Positions 32,572 to 41,850 of a stretch of 64,000 nt of DNA are shown piece by piece. Made by a program: the position numbers and the translations under genes. The stretch comes from a bacterium. GTDB taxonomy: Bacteria > SZUA-182 > DTGQ01. The stretch is from positions 57,642-121,641 of the forward strand of contig JBFLZW010000069.1 of assembly GCA_040755755.1 (NCBI GenBank), written 5' to 3'. A model generated the notes under the pieces. It had not been told where the DNA came from and did no database searches. It was given only the letters and a program-made list of their open reading frames with translations. Within the stretch, counting starts at the first letter, position 1. Every line of letters starts with the position of its first letter.

Positions 32572-33052
32572 GCGTGGGTGGTACACCGCAAAATCTCCCA
32601 AAAACTCACATGCACTTGATTTACTTCAACCTTTATCGAAAACAGGCAGTTTCTTTGGTTAAAAAAATACTCAATCTCATTTCCCTCCGATTAACTGACC
32701 CCCCCATGCCGAAAAATCATTTAGCAGTCAATTAAAGGGAAAGGGTGCAAGGCGGAAGTTTAAAACTGAAATTATCCCTGCCCCTACTCCATGGTGAATG
32801 ATTTTACCTAGATAATTTCACGAATTTTACTGATACCACACTGGCCTACCCCGGAGGGCCGAGTGAAGAGCACAGGACCCTCTATGGATGAGCTTTGTCG
32901 TTTCGCCAGTCGAATTCTCTTGACATATCATCCTCAGAATGGAATAAAGGTACAGCTAGATTTTCTCTCCATGTCTCCGACATCGTTTAAACTCATTCAA
33001 TTAGATATGGTTAATTTCAACCTTTTACCAGGAAAAATAAGGAAGTAGAAAA
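32572..33052. other. Intergenic region before the pilus operon
   Basis: 480 bp with no gene I can support. A 61-codon frame at 32863-33048 lacks a ribosome site. It contains the promoter-like site at 32920-32948 and the AAGGAAG ribosome site of pilM. I looked for a cyclic-di-GMP riboswitch, given the downstream pilus genes, and did not find a convincing one. Confidence 0.5.
32920..32948 (+). promoter_or_regulatory. Possible sigma-70 promoter of pilMNOPQ
   Basis: TTGACA (32920-32925), 17-bp spacer, AATAAA (32943-32948), 105 bp before the pilM ATG. Perfect -35 and spacing but weak -10. Confidence 0.35.
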
Positions 33053-34114
33053 ATGGGGCCTTTCAGGAAAAAGGAATTAATCGGGCTGGACATCGGTACC
33101 AATTCCCTTAAGCTGGCCCAACTGAAAAAGAATGCCAAGGGGTATGAGCTGGTCAAGGCGGGGTTAAAACCCTTGCCTCAGGGAGTTATTTCCGAAGATG
33201 AGATTCTGGACAAGCAGGTGGTCATCGAGGCCATCAGACAATTGGTCCAGGAGCAAAAGATCTCCATTAAAAATGTTGCCACCTCGGTGTCCGGGCGATC
33301 AGTAATTATCAAGAGAATCAAGCTGCCGGCTATGAGTGAAGATGAGCTGATGGAATCCATCCTCTTCGAGGCCGAGCAGTATATCCCCTTCGATATCAAT
33401 GATGTCAGTCTGGATTTTCAGATCATGCAGAATGCTCTCAAAAAAGATGAAGGGGAGATGGATGTCCTCCTGGTAGCGGTTAAAAAGGAGCGCATCCAGG
33501 ATATGGTATCGATCATTACCAAGGCCGGCCTTAATCCTTCGGTCATCGATATCGATGTATTTGCTCTGGAAAACCAGTATGAGCTGAATCATGCTCAGGA
33601 GTCGGGCAATTATGTAGTTCTGCTCGATATTGGTGCTGATACCATGAATATGAATATCTTATGGGAAGGGGGAACGGTCTTTACCCGTGATGCCTCACTG
33701 GGAGGAAATGATTACTCCAAGATTCTGCAAACCAGCCTGGGACTGGACTTCGCTCAGGCCGAAAAGCTGAAGCAGGGAGAAAGTGTCGAGGGGGTTGCAG
33801 CGGACCAGGTGGTTCCATTGCGGGAGAGTTTTTATGAGGAAATTTTCTCGGAAATTCAGCGGTCCTTTGATTATTTTCGGGCTACGGCGGACAATATTCC
33901 GATAACCAAAATTCTGCTCAGTGGAGGCACATCCAAAGCAGATGGGATCGATCTGGCTCTGGCCCACCGGTTTGAAGTGGAAGTGGAAAAGGTTAACCCT
34001 TTTCGGAAAATCCAAATCAATTCGAATCAATTTGACACCAACTGGCTAACCTCCGTGGCTCCCACGATGGCCGTGGTTGTCGGATTAGCCCTCAGAAGGA
34101 TGGATGACCGTTGA
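33053..34114 (+). CDS. pilM: Type IV pilus assembly ATPase-like protein PilM
   Basis: 353-residue actin/FtsA-like protein of the inner-membrane alignment complex of type IV pili; it binds the cytoplasmic N-terminus of PilN. The opening KKELIGLDIGTNSLKLAQLK is the family signature, followed by SVSGRSVIIKRIKLPAMSED, the nucleotide-binding VVLLDIGADTMNMNIL and ILLSGGTSKADGID. Length is typical. AAGGAAG precedes the ATG. The stop overlaps the TTG start of pilN, so translation is coupled. First gene of pilMNOPQ. Confidence 0.95.
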   Translation: MGPFRKKELIGLDIGTNSLKLAQLKKNAKGYELVKAGLKPLPQGVISEDEILDKQVVIEAIRQLVQEQKISIKNVATSVSGRSVIIKRIKLPAMSEDELMESILFEAEQYIPFDINDVSLDFQIMQNALKKDEGEMDVLLVAVKKERIQDMVSIITKAGLNPSVIDIDVFALENQYELNHAQESGNYVVLLDIGADTMNMNILWEGGTVFTRDASLGGNDYSKILQTSLGLDFAQAEKLKQGESVEGVAADQVVPLRESFYEEIFSEIQRSFDYFRATADNIPITKILLSGGTSKADGIDLALAHRFEVEVEKVNPFRKIQINSNQFDTNWLTSVAPTMAVVVGLALRRMDDR

Positions 34115-34680
34115 TCAGAATCAACTTGCTTCCCCAAAAAAAGAAAGCTCTTGCTGTCGGGCGGGAATTGATGACCGGAGTCATCTTCCTGGTACTGCTG
34201 ATCGGAGCAGGGACTCTGTGGTATTATCAGTTGAATTTTAAGATCAAGAGTCTCCAAAACCAGATCAGTGAGACGAAACAGAAAATCGAGACATCTCAGG
34301 TCGAGATGGAGAAAATCAATAAGCTGAAAGAAGAGAAAAAGGAAGTGGAGAAAAAGCTCAACCTTATTAAGGAGTTGAAATCGAAGCAAAAAGGCCCTGC
34401 TCCATTACTGAATCAGCTTTCCCTGATCATCCCGGATGAAACATGGCTCTCCTGCCTGGCCACGAAGGGGCCCCAGCTTACTCTGGAGGGAATGTCACTG
34501 ACGGCCAATAATGTGGCTGACTTTATGAAGAGCCTTGAGAACACCAGGGTGCTGACCCAGATAGAGCTGGATAAAACCGAGCAGGAATCCATGGCCGATA
34601 ACAAAAAGGTACAAAGGTTCAAGATCACCTGCAACCTTACTGATTCGAACTCTCAAGATTCGAATTCTCAAGTGAAATAA
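34111..34680 (+). CDS. pilN: Type IV pilus assembly protein PilN
   Basis: 189-residue bitopic membrane protein. It begins MIRINLLPQKKK, the conserved PilM-binding motif, and has one membrane helix (about residues 22-45). A coiled coil (KSLQNQISETKQKIETSQVE...EKKEVEKKLN, cut here) and the ferredoxin-like periplasmic domain follow. The start is a TTG that overlaps the pilM stop (TTGA). It pairs with PilO to form the periplasmic connection to PilP and PilQ. Confidence 0.92.
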   Translation: MIRINLLPQKKKALAVGRELMTGVIFLVLLIGAGTLWYYQLNFKIKSLQNQISETKQKIETSQVEMEKINKLKEEKKEVEKKLNLIKELKSKQKGPAPLLNQLSLIIPDETWLSCLATKGPQLTLEGMSLTANNVADFMKSLENTRVLTQIELDKTEQESMADNKKVQRFKITCNLTDSNSQDSNSQVK

Positions 34681-34714
34681 GCAGATACGTACGTCCGGAG
34701 AAGGTGAAAGATCT

Positions 34715-35368
34715 ATGAACATAAAGGCTCTCAACAACAAGCTGGCTTCCCTGCCTCGGGGGAAAAAAATTCTGCTCCTGGTCTCTGTCAGCGTGATGGT
34801 CGGTACTTTTTGGTACTATACTCTTCTGGGGCCCAAACAGGCTGAAATCAGCCGGATGAACGATGAACTCGCCAGCCTGAACAAGGCATTGAAAGAGAAT
34901 CAGGAGGTCTGCAAAAACATCCCGGCCTTTCAGCAGGAGGTAGAAAAAGTCCGGCAGGATTTTCTTCTCGCTCAGATCCAATTACCCACGGAAAAGGAAA
35001 TCCCCACCCTCCTGAAAAAAATTGCTGACCTGGGAAGTAATGCCGGGCTTGAATTCGCGCTTTTCAAGCCGCAGGCAGAAGTCAAGAAGGAATTCTACCA
35101 GCAGCTCCCTATCGATATCAAGGTACGGGGGCCCTACCACAACGTAGCCAATTTCTTTCAGCTCATCAGTGCCCTGGACCGTATTGTCAACATTGAAGAA
35201 TTTAATATGGGAAACCCTCAATTCACGGGTAATCTTGTCACTCTCGAAACCACGTGTGTCGCTACCACCTATCGGTTCCAGCCGAACGCTTCGCCGGAAG
35301 GCAAGCAGCAGCAGGAAGGTGCCTCTTCAGGACAAGGAGAAACAGATGCAGGAACACAGCAAGAATAG
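34715..35368 (+). CDS. pilO: Type IV pilus assembly protein PilO
   Basis: 217-residue bitopic inner-membrane protein. Membrane helix at about residues 19-38 (ILLLVSVSVMVGTFWYYTLL), coiled coil to about residue 80, then the PilO core (LPTEKEIPTLLKKIADLGSN, LPIDIKVRGPYHNVANFFQL, RIVNIEEFNM). The C-terminal tail is Gln/Gly-rich. It partners PilN. The last 23 bp overlap the start of pilP. Confidence 0.92.
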   Translation: MNIKALNNKLASLPRGKKILLLVSVSVMVGTFWYYTLLGPKQAEISRMNDELASLNKALKENQEVCKNIPAFQQEVEKVRQDFLLAQIQLPTEKEIPTLLKKIADLGSNAGLEFALFKPQAEVKKEFYQQLPIDIKVRGPYHNVANFFQLISALDRIVNIEEFNMGNPQFTGNLVTLETTCVATTYRFQPNASPEGKQQQEGASSGQGETDAGTQQE

Positions 35369-35789
35369 AAAACCGCTTATTATTCTTCTCTTTCTCCCGC
35401 TGGTTTTCGGAATGTCGCCGGTGGAGATCGACCCGGTGGGGAAAATACGGGATCCTTTCAAATCACCTTTTGCCGTAGAGCTTATGCGGGCTCCGGAACT
35501 GCCTTCCTCGCCGCTCCTCAACTATGACCTTCCCGAGCTCAAACTCGTCGGCATTGTCTGGGGGGAACTGGGGAGAGCAGCCGTTGTGGAGGCACCCGAT
35601 GGAAAATGTTATCTGGTTAAAAGGGGTGAAGAGATTGGCAAAATGAAGGGGAGAGTCATCGAGATCGGTAACGATCACATCAACATTCAGACCATAGTAA
35701 CGGACTATCTGGGAAGGACAAAGACGGAAGAGACTACAGTCAGACTCTACAAAGAAGGGACCCCTGTTCCTGCTGTCGTCAGCAGATAA
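35346..35789 (+). CDS. pilP: Type IV pilus assembly protein PilP
   Basis: 147-residue pilus assembly protein. The N-terminus (KNRKPLIILLFLPLVFGMSP) is an export signal without an obvious lipobox Cys, unlike many PilP lipoproteins. RDPFKSPF, LKLVGIVWGELGRAAVVEAP, YLVKRGEEIGKMKGRVIEIG and a final beta strand make the PilP beta-sandwich that bridges PilN/PilO to the secretin. The start is the ATG at 35346 with AAGGAGA at 35334-35340, inside the end of pilO. Confidence 0.87.
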   Translation: MQEHSKNRKPLIILLFLPLVFGMSPVEIDPVGKIRDPFKSPFAVELMRAPELPSSPLLNYDLPELKLVGIVWGELGRAAVVEAPDGKCYLVKRGEEIGKMKGRVIEIGNDHINIQTIVTDYLGRTKTEETTVRLYKEGTPVPAVVSR

Positions 35790-35958
35790 AAGTGCGGCAG
35801 GATAGAGGAGGGGATGATCTCGTGCAAGCGGATTGGATACGATCGATTATCCATGAGAGAGACCGGAAAATTTCAAAGGTGAAAAACGGCACCTGAGCGA
35901 CCATACCAATATTCGTCTTGGGTGGAGGGGGACACCCTGTCCCGCAAGGGGGAAGAGA

Positions 35959-37692
35959 ATGGATTCCAGATGGGGATGTAATCGGCTGAAAACCCAAGCC
36001 AAAGTAATCCTGATCCTGTTCCTGTGCTGCCAAGGAAGCGCTTGCAGTTTCGGTAACCGCAAAACCGCCAATGCAATACCTCCCAAGCCAGCATCCACTT
36101 GGGAAGTCAATAAGACTCAAAATAATTCAAATTCATCACCGGATCGAGCATCGGGAGCTGCTGCAGGGCTGGACTCGACAACCCAGGCGGCAGCCGCCGG
36201 TAATTTATCCTCACCCGCTTCCGGCTCCGCAGATCAGTACCTTTCACGAGAGCCGATCCTGGAGCAGGACATCTCAACCGAGCCGGTCCTGGAGCGGGAT
36301 ATCATCCGGTCATCCAGCCGGGCTTCAACCAGAGGCAATTCTTCTCAGCATGATGATGCCAGGTTTCTTTCCGTCAAGTCCGCTCATGACCAAAATCCTT
36401 CGAAAGCTGCGGCCTCCCAGCCCGTTCCTCAAAAAGTTTATCACGGCAAGCCTATTTCGCTTGATTTTCAGGATGCGGATATCAGGTCGGTGCTTCGGAT
36501 CATCGGCGAAGTCAGCAATCACAATCTGGTTGTTGATCCGGACGTCAAGGGAAGGGTTACGGTCACCCTCCAGAATCCGGTTCCGTGGGATCAGGCACTG
36601 GATATTATTCTCAAGACCAACCAGTTGGCCATGAGAATGGAAAACAACATCATCCGGATAGAGACTCACAAAACCTACATGGAAGAGGAAGATGCCGTAG
36701 TGAAGGCCATTCTGGCCAAGCAGTTGGCCGAGCAGACACAGAAAAACAGCCGGCCGCTGAAGACGGAAATTATCCGGGTCAATTATGCCCAGGCCAGCAA
36801 ACTCAAAGAGCAGATCAGCCCTATCCTCAGCGATCCCAAGGGATTGCAGGAACCCTCATCCATCATTGTGGATGAGCGGACCAATTCCCTGATCGTTAAG
36901 GACCTGCCGGAGAATCTTGCCAAGATCAAGGAAGTCCTGGCCAATCTGGACCGGGAGACCCCGCAGGTCATGATTGAAACCCGGATTGTTGAAACCAGCA
37001 AAGCCTATATGAAGGAACTGGGCATCCGGTGGGGTGGAGAATATGGAAAGCAAACCAATTATCGCTTCCCCCGGACCATTGGTATTTCGGGAGGTCTCAA
37101 CGACAGCTATGCAGTCAACCTCTCCAATAAAAATGATGCCTTTGGAGGCATCGGATTCAATCTGGGACATATCAATAATCTCGTCAAGCTCAACTTCGAG
37201 CTTGAATCCATGGAGTCTCAAGGCAAGGGGAGAATCGTTTCCAATCCCCGAATCGCCACCCTGGATAATGAAAAGGCGGAAATCAAAAGCGGGTCTCAGA
37301 TTCCTTACCCATCCGTGGACAAGGATGGAAATCCCTCCACCAAATTTATCGATGCGGTAATCAAACTGGGAGTCACTCCTCATATTACCCCGAACGAATA
37401 CATCACCCTGGAGATTGAGGCGGATAAGAGCGAACCGAATTGGGCTCAGACGGTAAATGGCGTCCCGGCAATTACCACCCGGACAGCTACCACCAAGCTG
37501 ATTGTCAGGGACGGAGACACCACGGTAATCGGAGGGCTCTATCAGCGCACTCAGCAGCAGAGTGAGCGGAAAGTGCCCTGGTTTGGCAATATTCCCGGCA
37601 TCAGGTGGCTCTTTAGATCACAGGGTGCTGTTGAAAACTACGACGAGTTGCTGATCTTTATTACCCCCCGGATTGTGAAAAAAAACGGTTAG
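35959..37692 (+). CDS. pilQ: Type IV pilus secretin PilQ (short form)
   Basis: 577-residue outer-membrane secretin through which the pilus passes. The N-terminus has a signal sequence ending CCQGSAC, so Cys29 may be lipidated. A ~120-residue low-complexity Ser/Ala/Glu/Arg stretch follows where other PilQ proteins carry AMIN domains. Then come the STN/N0 domain (ISLDFQDADIRSVLRIIGEV), one secretin-N domain (IIRVNYAQASKLKEQISPIL) and the secretin channel (GRIVSNPRIATLDNEKAEIK, TVIGGLYQRT, GIRWLFRS, ELLIFITPRIV). It is shorter than typical PilQ. It is preceded by 169 bp containing only minor frames. Confidence 0.93.
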   Translation: MDSRWGCNRLKTQAKVILILFLCCQGSACSFGNRKTANAIPPKPASTWEVNKTQNNSNSSPDRASGAAAGLDSTTQAAAAGNLSSPASGSADQYLSREPILEQDISTEPVLERDIIRSSSRASTRGNSSQHDDARFLSVKSAHDQNPSKAAASQPVPQKVYHGKPISLDFQDADIRSVLRIIGEVSNHNLVVDPDVKGRVTVTLQNPVPWDQALDIILKTNQLAMRMENNIIRIETHKTYMEEEDAVVKAILAKQLAEQTQKNSRPLKTEIIRVNYAQASKLKEQISPILSDPKGLQEPSSIIVDERTNSLIVKDLPENLAKIKEVLANLDRETPQVMIETRIVETSKAYMKELGIRWGGEYGKQTNYRFPRTIGISGGLNDSYAVNLSNKNDAFGGIGFNLGHINNLVKLNFELESMESQGKGRIVSNPRIATLDNEKAEIKSGSQIPYPSVDKDGNPSTKFIDAVIKLGVTPHITPNEYITLEIEADKSEPNWAQTVNGVPAITTRTATTKLIVRDGDTTVIGGLYQRTQQQSERKVPWFGNIPGIRWLFRSQGAVENYDELLIFITPRIVKKNG

Positions 37693-37717
37693 CCCTTATT
37701 TGAGGAGAGATGGAAAG

Positions 37718-40700
37718 ATGGCCGAGAATATTCCTGCAAAATCAATCCTGACATTGGTAGCATCGATGGTGCTCGTTATCAATTCCTTCCTCGTAACCTC
37801 GTGCAGCAAGACTCCTTCAGACGATGCTCCGGGTAAAAGTGAACAGAATATTACTCCCGGCGGTTCTGCTGATACAACCGGAATGAGTGCTATCAGATTG
37901 TCTTCAGAGAATGGCAATACGGTCATTGGTATCAACAGCAACCTGGAGATCAGAGTAGACCTGATGACCAAGAGCGGCCAGCCGGTGAATGGCAAGACGA
38001 TAATAAACTTTGAACTGAGTGATCCGACACGGGGCAGGATTACCAGCCCGGCCATAATCAGCGAAGGAAGCGGAACGGTTAATTTTATTTCGAAGGATAG
38101 CGAAGGGATCGTCACCCTTACCGCCAGCAACGAAAAAGGGGATATCAAGGGAACCCTTGATATTCAGGTTTCCGATGTTCCTCCGCCAGCGACATTGGAC
38201 ATCAGCGCCGACCCTCCCCGGATATCGATCAGGGGAACATCGCACATCATCGCGACTGTATTGGATAAGAATGGCAATTCAGTAAAGGATGGAACACAAG
38301 TTAATTTCATGGTCAGCAAAGATGCCTACGGTACAGTAACTGAAAGCGCCTTGACTATCAGCGGGAAAGCATCGGCTACCTTCACGGCTGCTGAAACTTC
38401 CGGCGAAGTTGAAATTACCGCCACATCCGGCTCAGCATCAGAGACTACTCAAGTAACCATTGCCAGCGCCGATGTAGGAAGCATAGAGTTTGTATCGGCA
38501 GTACCGAATATCGTGGGCTTGAAGGGAGCGGGACAGGTCGAAGTTTCAGCGGTTACTTTTTTGGTTAAAAACAGCCAGGGAACTCCTGTCCAGGATGCCC
38601 AGAGCGTATATATTGAATTATTTGGTCCGGGCGGCGGAGAGTACCTTGAAGAGGTCGGTCGGGAAACAATTACCGTCAGCACGGAAAATGGTGCAGCCAG
38701 AGTGAATTTTCACAGCGGGGTAATTCCCGGGCCGGTGACACTCAGAGCAACCGTGACCGCCGCGGGAGGAAACAAACTGTCAACCTCTTCGGGAATAATT
38801 TCCGTAGGTGGCGGGAAACCTACGGAGAGCCAGTTCTCTCTATCCGCTTCCGTCTTGAATCTTGAAGGTCTGGCGTATGATGGAATCGAATCGAAGATAA
38901 ACATCAATCTCGCCGACCGATATGGCAATGTCGAGGTTCTGGAGGGAACGACGGTCTCCTTCTATACCGAGAGCGGGGGTATCTCCCGGTCGGTAGCCAT
39001 GAATAAAACAGGCTCCGGATCGGTTACTTACCGGACTCAGCGCCCCATTCCTCATAAAACTCTTCCTGAACAGTCCGAGATTGACTTTATGGATCAACTC
39101 CATTCCCTGTTCAATATTCCAATGAACTATACCGATCCTAACAGCCCGAATCCCCGCGATGGTCTGTGTACGATTATCGCCGTTGTTGACGGGGAGGAAG
39201 AGTTCACCGATCGGAATGCGAATGGACAGTATGACCCCAATGAACCATTTATCGATTCATATAGTGATATTTTTATCGACATGGACGACGACAACTCCAT
39301 TGATGAAGAATTTGAAGACCTGGTAATTGACCAGAACAACAATGCAGTATTTGATGGAGAAAACGGGCGCTGGGATGGAAATAAAAAAATTTATAAAGCC
39401 ATCAATCTGCTGATTACCGGCGAACCATCAATCCATACCGATATTCATACCCAGCTGAGTTCGGTCCCGAATGGTATCGTTACCAGTAAAAGCTCACTGG
39501 TTTTCCATGTATTTATCGGCGATCGTAATTTCAATATCCCGATTGGAGGAACATCCTTTTCCATCTCGACTGATAAGGGTAAATTAAGCGGGACAAAATC
39601 CTATATATTTGGAAATACCTGCTCCACTGCCGGAGGGCCAATCTTTTCCTATGTCCTGTCGTATGAAAACGAGAAAGACCCGCCATCGATGGCTGAAGTG
39701 ACTATGAGCCTGTCCTGGAAGGGACAGACGAAATCATTGAGCTGTGCCGTACCGGTAGGTCCGGCCTCAAGCGGACCGGTGAACATCGTCAGCGACGATG
39801 TCGGAAGCATCGAGTTCGTATCGGCAACCCCTGCAGCTATCGGGCTGAAAGGATTAGGACAGGTTGAAATTTCAACGGTTACTTTCCTGGTTAAGAACAA
39901 TAAGGGAACTTTTATCCAGGATCCCCAGGATGTAAGCTTTGAGCTCTTTGGACCTGGTGGCGGAGAGTATCTTGAGGAAGGAGACCCGAATATTAATCAG
40001 GGCAAAACAGCCACAGTCAGCTCAGAAGGGGGTATGGCCAGAGTGAATGTTCACAGCGGTATAATTCCCGGCACCGTGACACTCAAGGCAACCGTAGCAA
40101 TGGCAGGAGGCACCACCCTGACGGCGTATTCAGGGACAATTTCCATAGGGGGAGGAAAACCTTCGGAAAGCCATTTTTCGCTGTCGGCAGTTAGTCCCCT
40201 GACCCCACCCCACCCCTACGTCTCAGGCGGTCCTCTCAATCTCCCGGGACTGGCTTTTGATAATTTCATATCAGAAATATGGGTTCATCTGGCTGACCGC
40301 TATGGCAATGTCGAAGTCCTGGAGGGAACGACGGTGTCCTTCTACAGCGAGGCAGGCGGTATCAACCGGTCGGCGGCCCTGGATCAAAGCGGTTCCGGGG
40401 TAGTTACCTTTAGAACCCAGGACCCTGTTCCGTATAAGACACTCCCGAAAGAGTATGAAATCACCTTTATGAACCGATTAAATTCTCTGTTCGGTATTCC
40501 TATTGACATCACTGATCCTGAGAGTCCAAATCCACGGGATGGCCTGTGCACGATTGTCGCGGTCGTCGATGGGGAAGAGGAGTTTACCGATACCAATGCC
40601 AACGGGCAATTTAACCCCACCGAACCCTTTGTCGATACCTATGACGATATTTTTATTGATATGGATGATGATAATATCATTAATACGAATTTTGAAGATT

Positions 40701-41146
40701 TGTTAATTGACCTGAACGGAGATTCAGCCTTCGATGGAATAAACGGCCGATGGGATGGAAATAAGAAGATTTGTAAAACCATTAAGCTCCTGCTGACCGG
40801 TGAACCCTATATCTGGACAAACCTTGAGACCAACCTCTGGCAGATAGGGGGTATAGTTACACCGTCTAACCCGTTGTATTTCGAGGTGTTCATTGGAGAC
40901 CGCAACTATAACATACCCTGTGGCGGGACCTCCTACAGCATCTCAACTGATAAAGGTATTCTGGCCGGATCAAAATCGTTCGTGTTTTCCGATACAAGCT
41001 CCACGGCTGGAGGACCCATCAAGGCGTATAGTTTCTCCTATGCCGATCCCAACAATGTCGCCCCGCCTGATACGGCTACGCTGAACATGAGCTTAAGCTG
41101 GCAGGGAATGACAAAATCCGAATCGTACACCATACCCATTGACTGA
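37718..41146 (+). CDS. Large Ig-like lipoprotein with duplicated module
   Basis: 1142-residue lipoprotein; signal peptide ends FLVTSC (Cys29). The start is the ATG at 37718 with GAGGAGA upstream (TTG at 37700 is in frame). Residues ~45-250 are two or three bacterial Ig-like (Big1/invasin-type) domains. Then a ~430-residue module occurs twice: DVGSIEFVSAxP...LKGxGQVE...FLVKN, FGPGGGEYLEE, a second Ig-like part (ADRYGNVEVLEGTTVSFY), and an acidic segment with Asp/Asn calcium-loop-like runs (DxNANGQxxPxEPFxDxYxD, DMDDDN). It lies 25 bp after pilQ, so it is probably a pilus-associated surface protein or adhesin; that role is inference. Confidence 0.82.
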   Translation: MAENIPAKSILTLVASMVLVINSFLVTSCSKTPSDDAPGKSEQNITPGGSADTTGMSAIRLSSENGNTVIGINSNLEIRVDLMTKSGQPVNGKTIINFELSDPTRGRITSPAIISEGSGTVNFISKDSEGIVTLTASNEKGDIKGTLDIQVSDVPPPATLDISADPPRISIRGTSHIIATVLDKNGNSVKDGTQVNFMVSKDAYGTVTESALTISGKASATFTAAETSGEVEITATSGSASETTQVTIASADVGSIEFVSAVPNIVGLKGAGQVEVSAVTFLVKNSQGTPVQDAQSVYIELFGPGGGEYLEEVGRETITVSTENGAARVNFHSGVIPGPVTLRATVTAAGGNKLSTSSGIISVGGGKPTESQFSLSASVLNLEGLAYDGIESKININLADRYGNVEVLEGTTVSFYTESGGISRSVAMNKTGSGSVTYRTQRPIPHKTLPEQSEIDFMDQLHSLFNIPMNYTDPNSPNPRDGLCTIIAVVDGEEEFTDRNANGQYDPNEPFIDSYSDIFIDMDDDNSIDEEFEDLVIDQNNNAVFDGENGRWDGNKKIYKAINLLITGEPSIHTDIHTQLSSVPNGIVTSKSSLVFHVFIGDRNFNIPIGGTSFSISTDKGKLSGTKSYIFGNTCSTAGGPIFSYVLSYENEKDPPSMAEVTMSLSWKGQTKSLSCAVPVGPASSGPVNIVSDDVGSIEFVSATPAAIGLKGLGQVEISTVTFLVKNNKGTFIQDPQDVSFELFGPGGGEYLEEGDPNINQGKTATVSSEGGMARVNVHSGIIPGTVTLKATVAMAGGTTLTAYSGTISIGGGKPSESHFSLSAVSPLTPPHPYVSGGPLNLPGLAFDNFISEIWVHLADRYGNVEVLEGTTVSFYSEAGGINRSAALDQSGSGVVTFRTQDPVPYKTLPKEYEITFMNRLNSLFGIPIDITDPESPNPRDGLCTIVAVVDGEEEFTDTNANGQFNPTEPFVDTYDDIFIDMDDDNIINTNFEDLLIDLNGDSAFDGINGRWDGNKKICKTIKLLLTGEPYIWTNLETNLWQIGGIVTPSNPLYFEVFIGDRNYNIPCGGTSYSISTDKGILAGSKSFVFSDTSSTAGGPIKAYSFSYADPNNVAPPDTATLNMSLSWQGMTKSESYTIPID

Positions 41147-41180
41147 GCAGAGGGTACAGTAAATACGCAGTCAGCATTGA

Positions 41181-41209
41181 GCGGGGCGGCCCCCAAAGGG
41201 CCGCCCCGC
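41181..41209 (+). terminator. Hairpin at the end of the pilus operon
   Basis: Perfect 12-bp stem GCGGGGCGGCCC (41181-41192) / GGGCCGCCCCGC (41198-41209) with a 5-nt loop, 34 bp after the stop of the Ig-like lipoprotein. No U-tract follows. Confidence 0.6.
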
Positions 41210-41315
41210 GAATAGGCGGGGTTGCGTTCTGTGGACACTGATGGCTTGCAATTTGTTTGTCCATCTATAGAGTATAGAGTAAAATAGCGGTAATTTTATT
41301 TCCAAATTATTTTTC

Positions 41316-41476
41316 GTAACTACTCAGGTACAAAGGGGCAAAGGCAGAAAGTTACCTTTGCCTATTTGTGTCTATTTGCTGTTTAACTTCCCAGCTAAAT
41401 TGCCCAGCATGCATTGTATCTTCATTTCCCCTTGCTGCCTTTGTCTCTCTATATGCCTTTGTGCCTGAGTAATTAC
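41316..41476. repeat. 161-bp element with terminal inverted repeats
   Basis: The left arm at 41316-41336 (GTAACTACTCAGG...) and right arm at 41456-41476 match at 19 of 21 positions when one is reverse-complemented. The interior holds further AAAGGCA/TGCCTTT repeats and no coding potential. The left flank TTTTTCGTAACTAC is shared with the element at 6104. MITE-like. Confidence 0.65.
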
Positions 41477-41788
41477 TATTTTTCTATCTTTCGATAGAGA
41501 TTAACGGCTCAACCATATTCATTGTCATTGTGCTCAATGGCTTGATAACTAATTGATTGTATGGTAAAAATTTATTATTTCCTATTTCTATGAATTTTAC
41601 CGTGGAAACGCCACTTTTGATAAAAATTATACTTTACTCAATAACATTTCCATCTTTGGGGGTGGCCAATAAGTAACTGGCCATGAATGTTTAGTTCCAT
41701 ATTTGGGGGGAAATGATAGATCATGATTCAACTTATAAATAAGATACCTGGGCTTAAAGAATTTGGTGTTAAGCGCGTTGAAGTCCTC

Positions 41789-41850
41789 AAAGATGAAATT
41801 GACTAGAAATGGCAACCGAAAATTGACCCAGTGTGGTAACGTAAAATTGA
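41789..41850. mobile_element. IS21-type terminal repeat units
   Basis: Three spaced copies of AAATTGAC (near 41791, 41813 and 41835; two as AAATTGACCCA), read on the minus strand as TGGGTCAATTTT. Multiple short terminal repeats of this kind mark the ends of IS21-family elements. They lie just beyond the istB remnant, as expected for the element's end. Confidence 0.55.

Larger units (their letters stand above)
41147..41802. other. Non-coding region between pilus operon and IS remnant
   Basis: About 655 bp with no supported gene. It contains the hairpin at 41181-41209 and the inverted-repeat element at 41316-41476; the rest (41480-41790) is AT-rich with no ribosome site or recognised protein. 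Confidence 0.5.

Noticed and set aside
32780-32960. Cyclic-di-GMP riboswitch upstream of pilM
   Set aside because: Short similarity of GGCC/GGACC-like segments but no match to the conserved core order of known classes.
32863-33048. 61-codon frame before pilM
   Set aside because: Overlaps the likely pilM promoter and lacks a ribosome site; odd composition.
35814-35893. Two 22-24-codon frames with purine-rich ribosome-like sites between pilP and pilQ
   Set aside because: Considered as small peptides, but the spacing is poor for one and neither has a recognisable feature; probably the pilQ leader.
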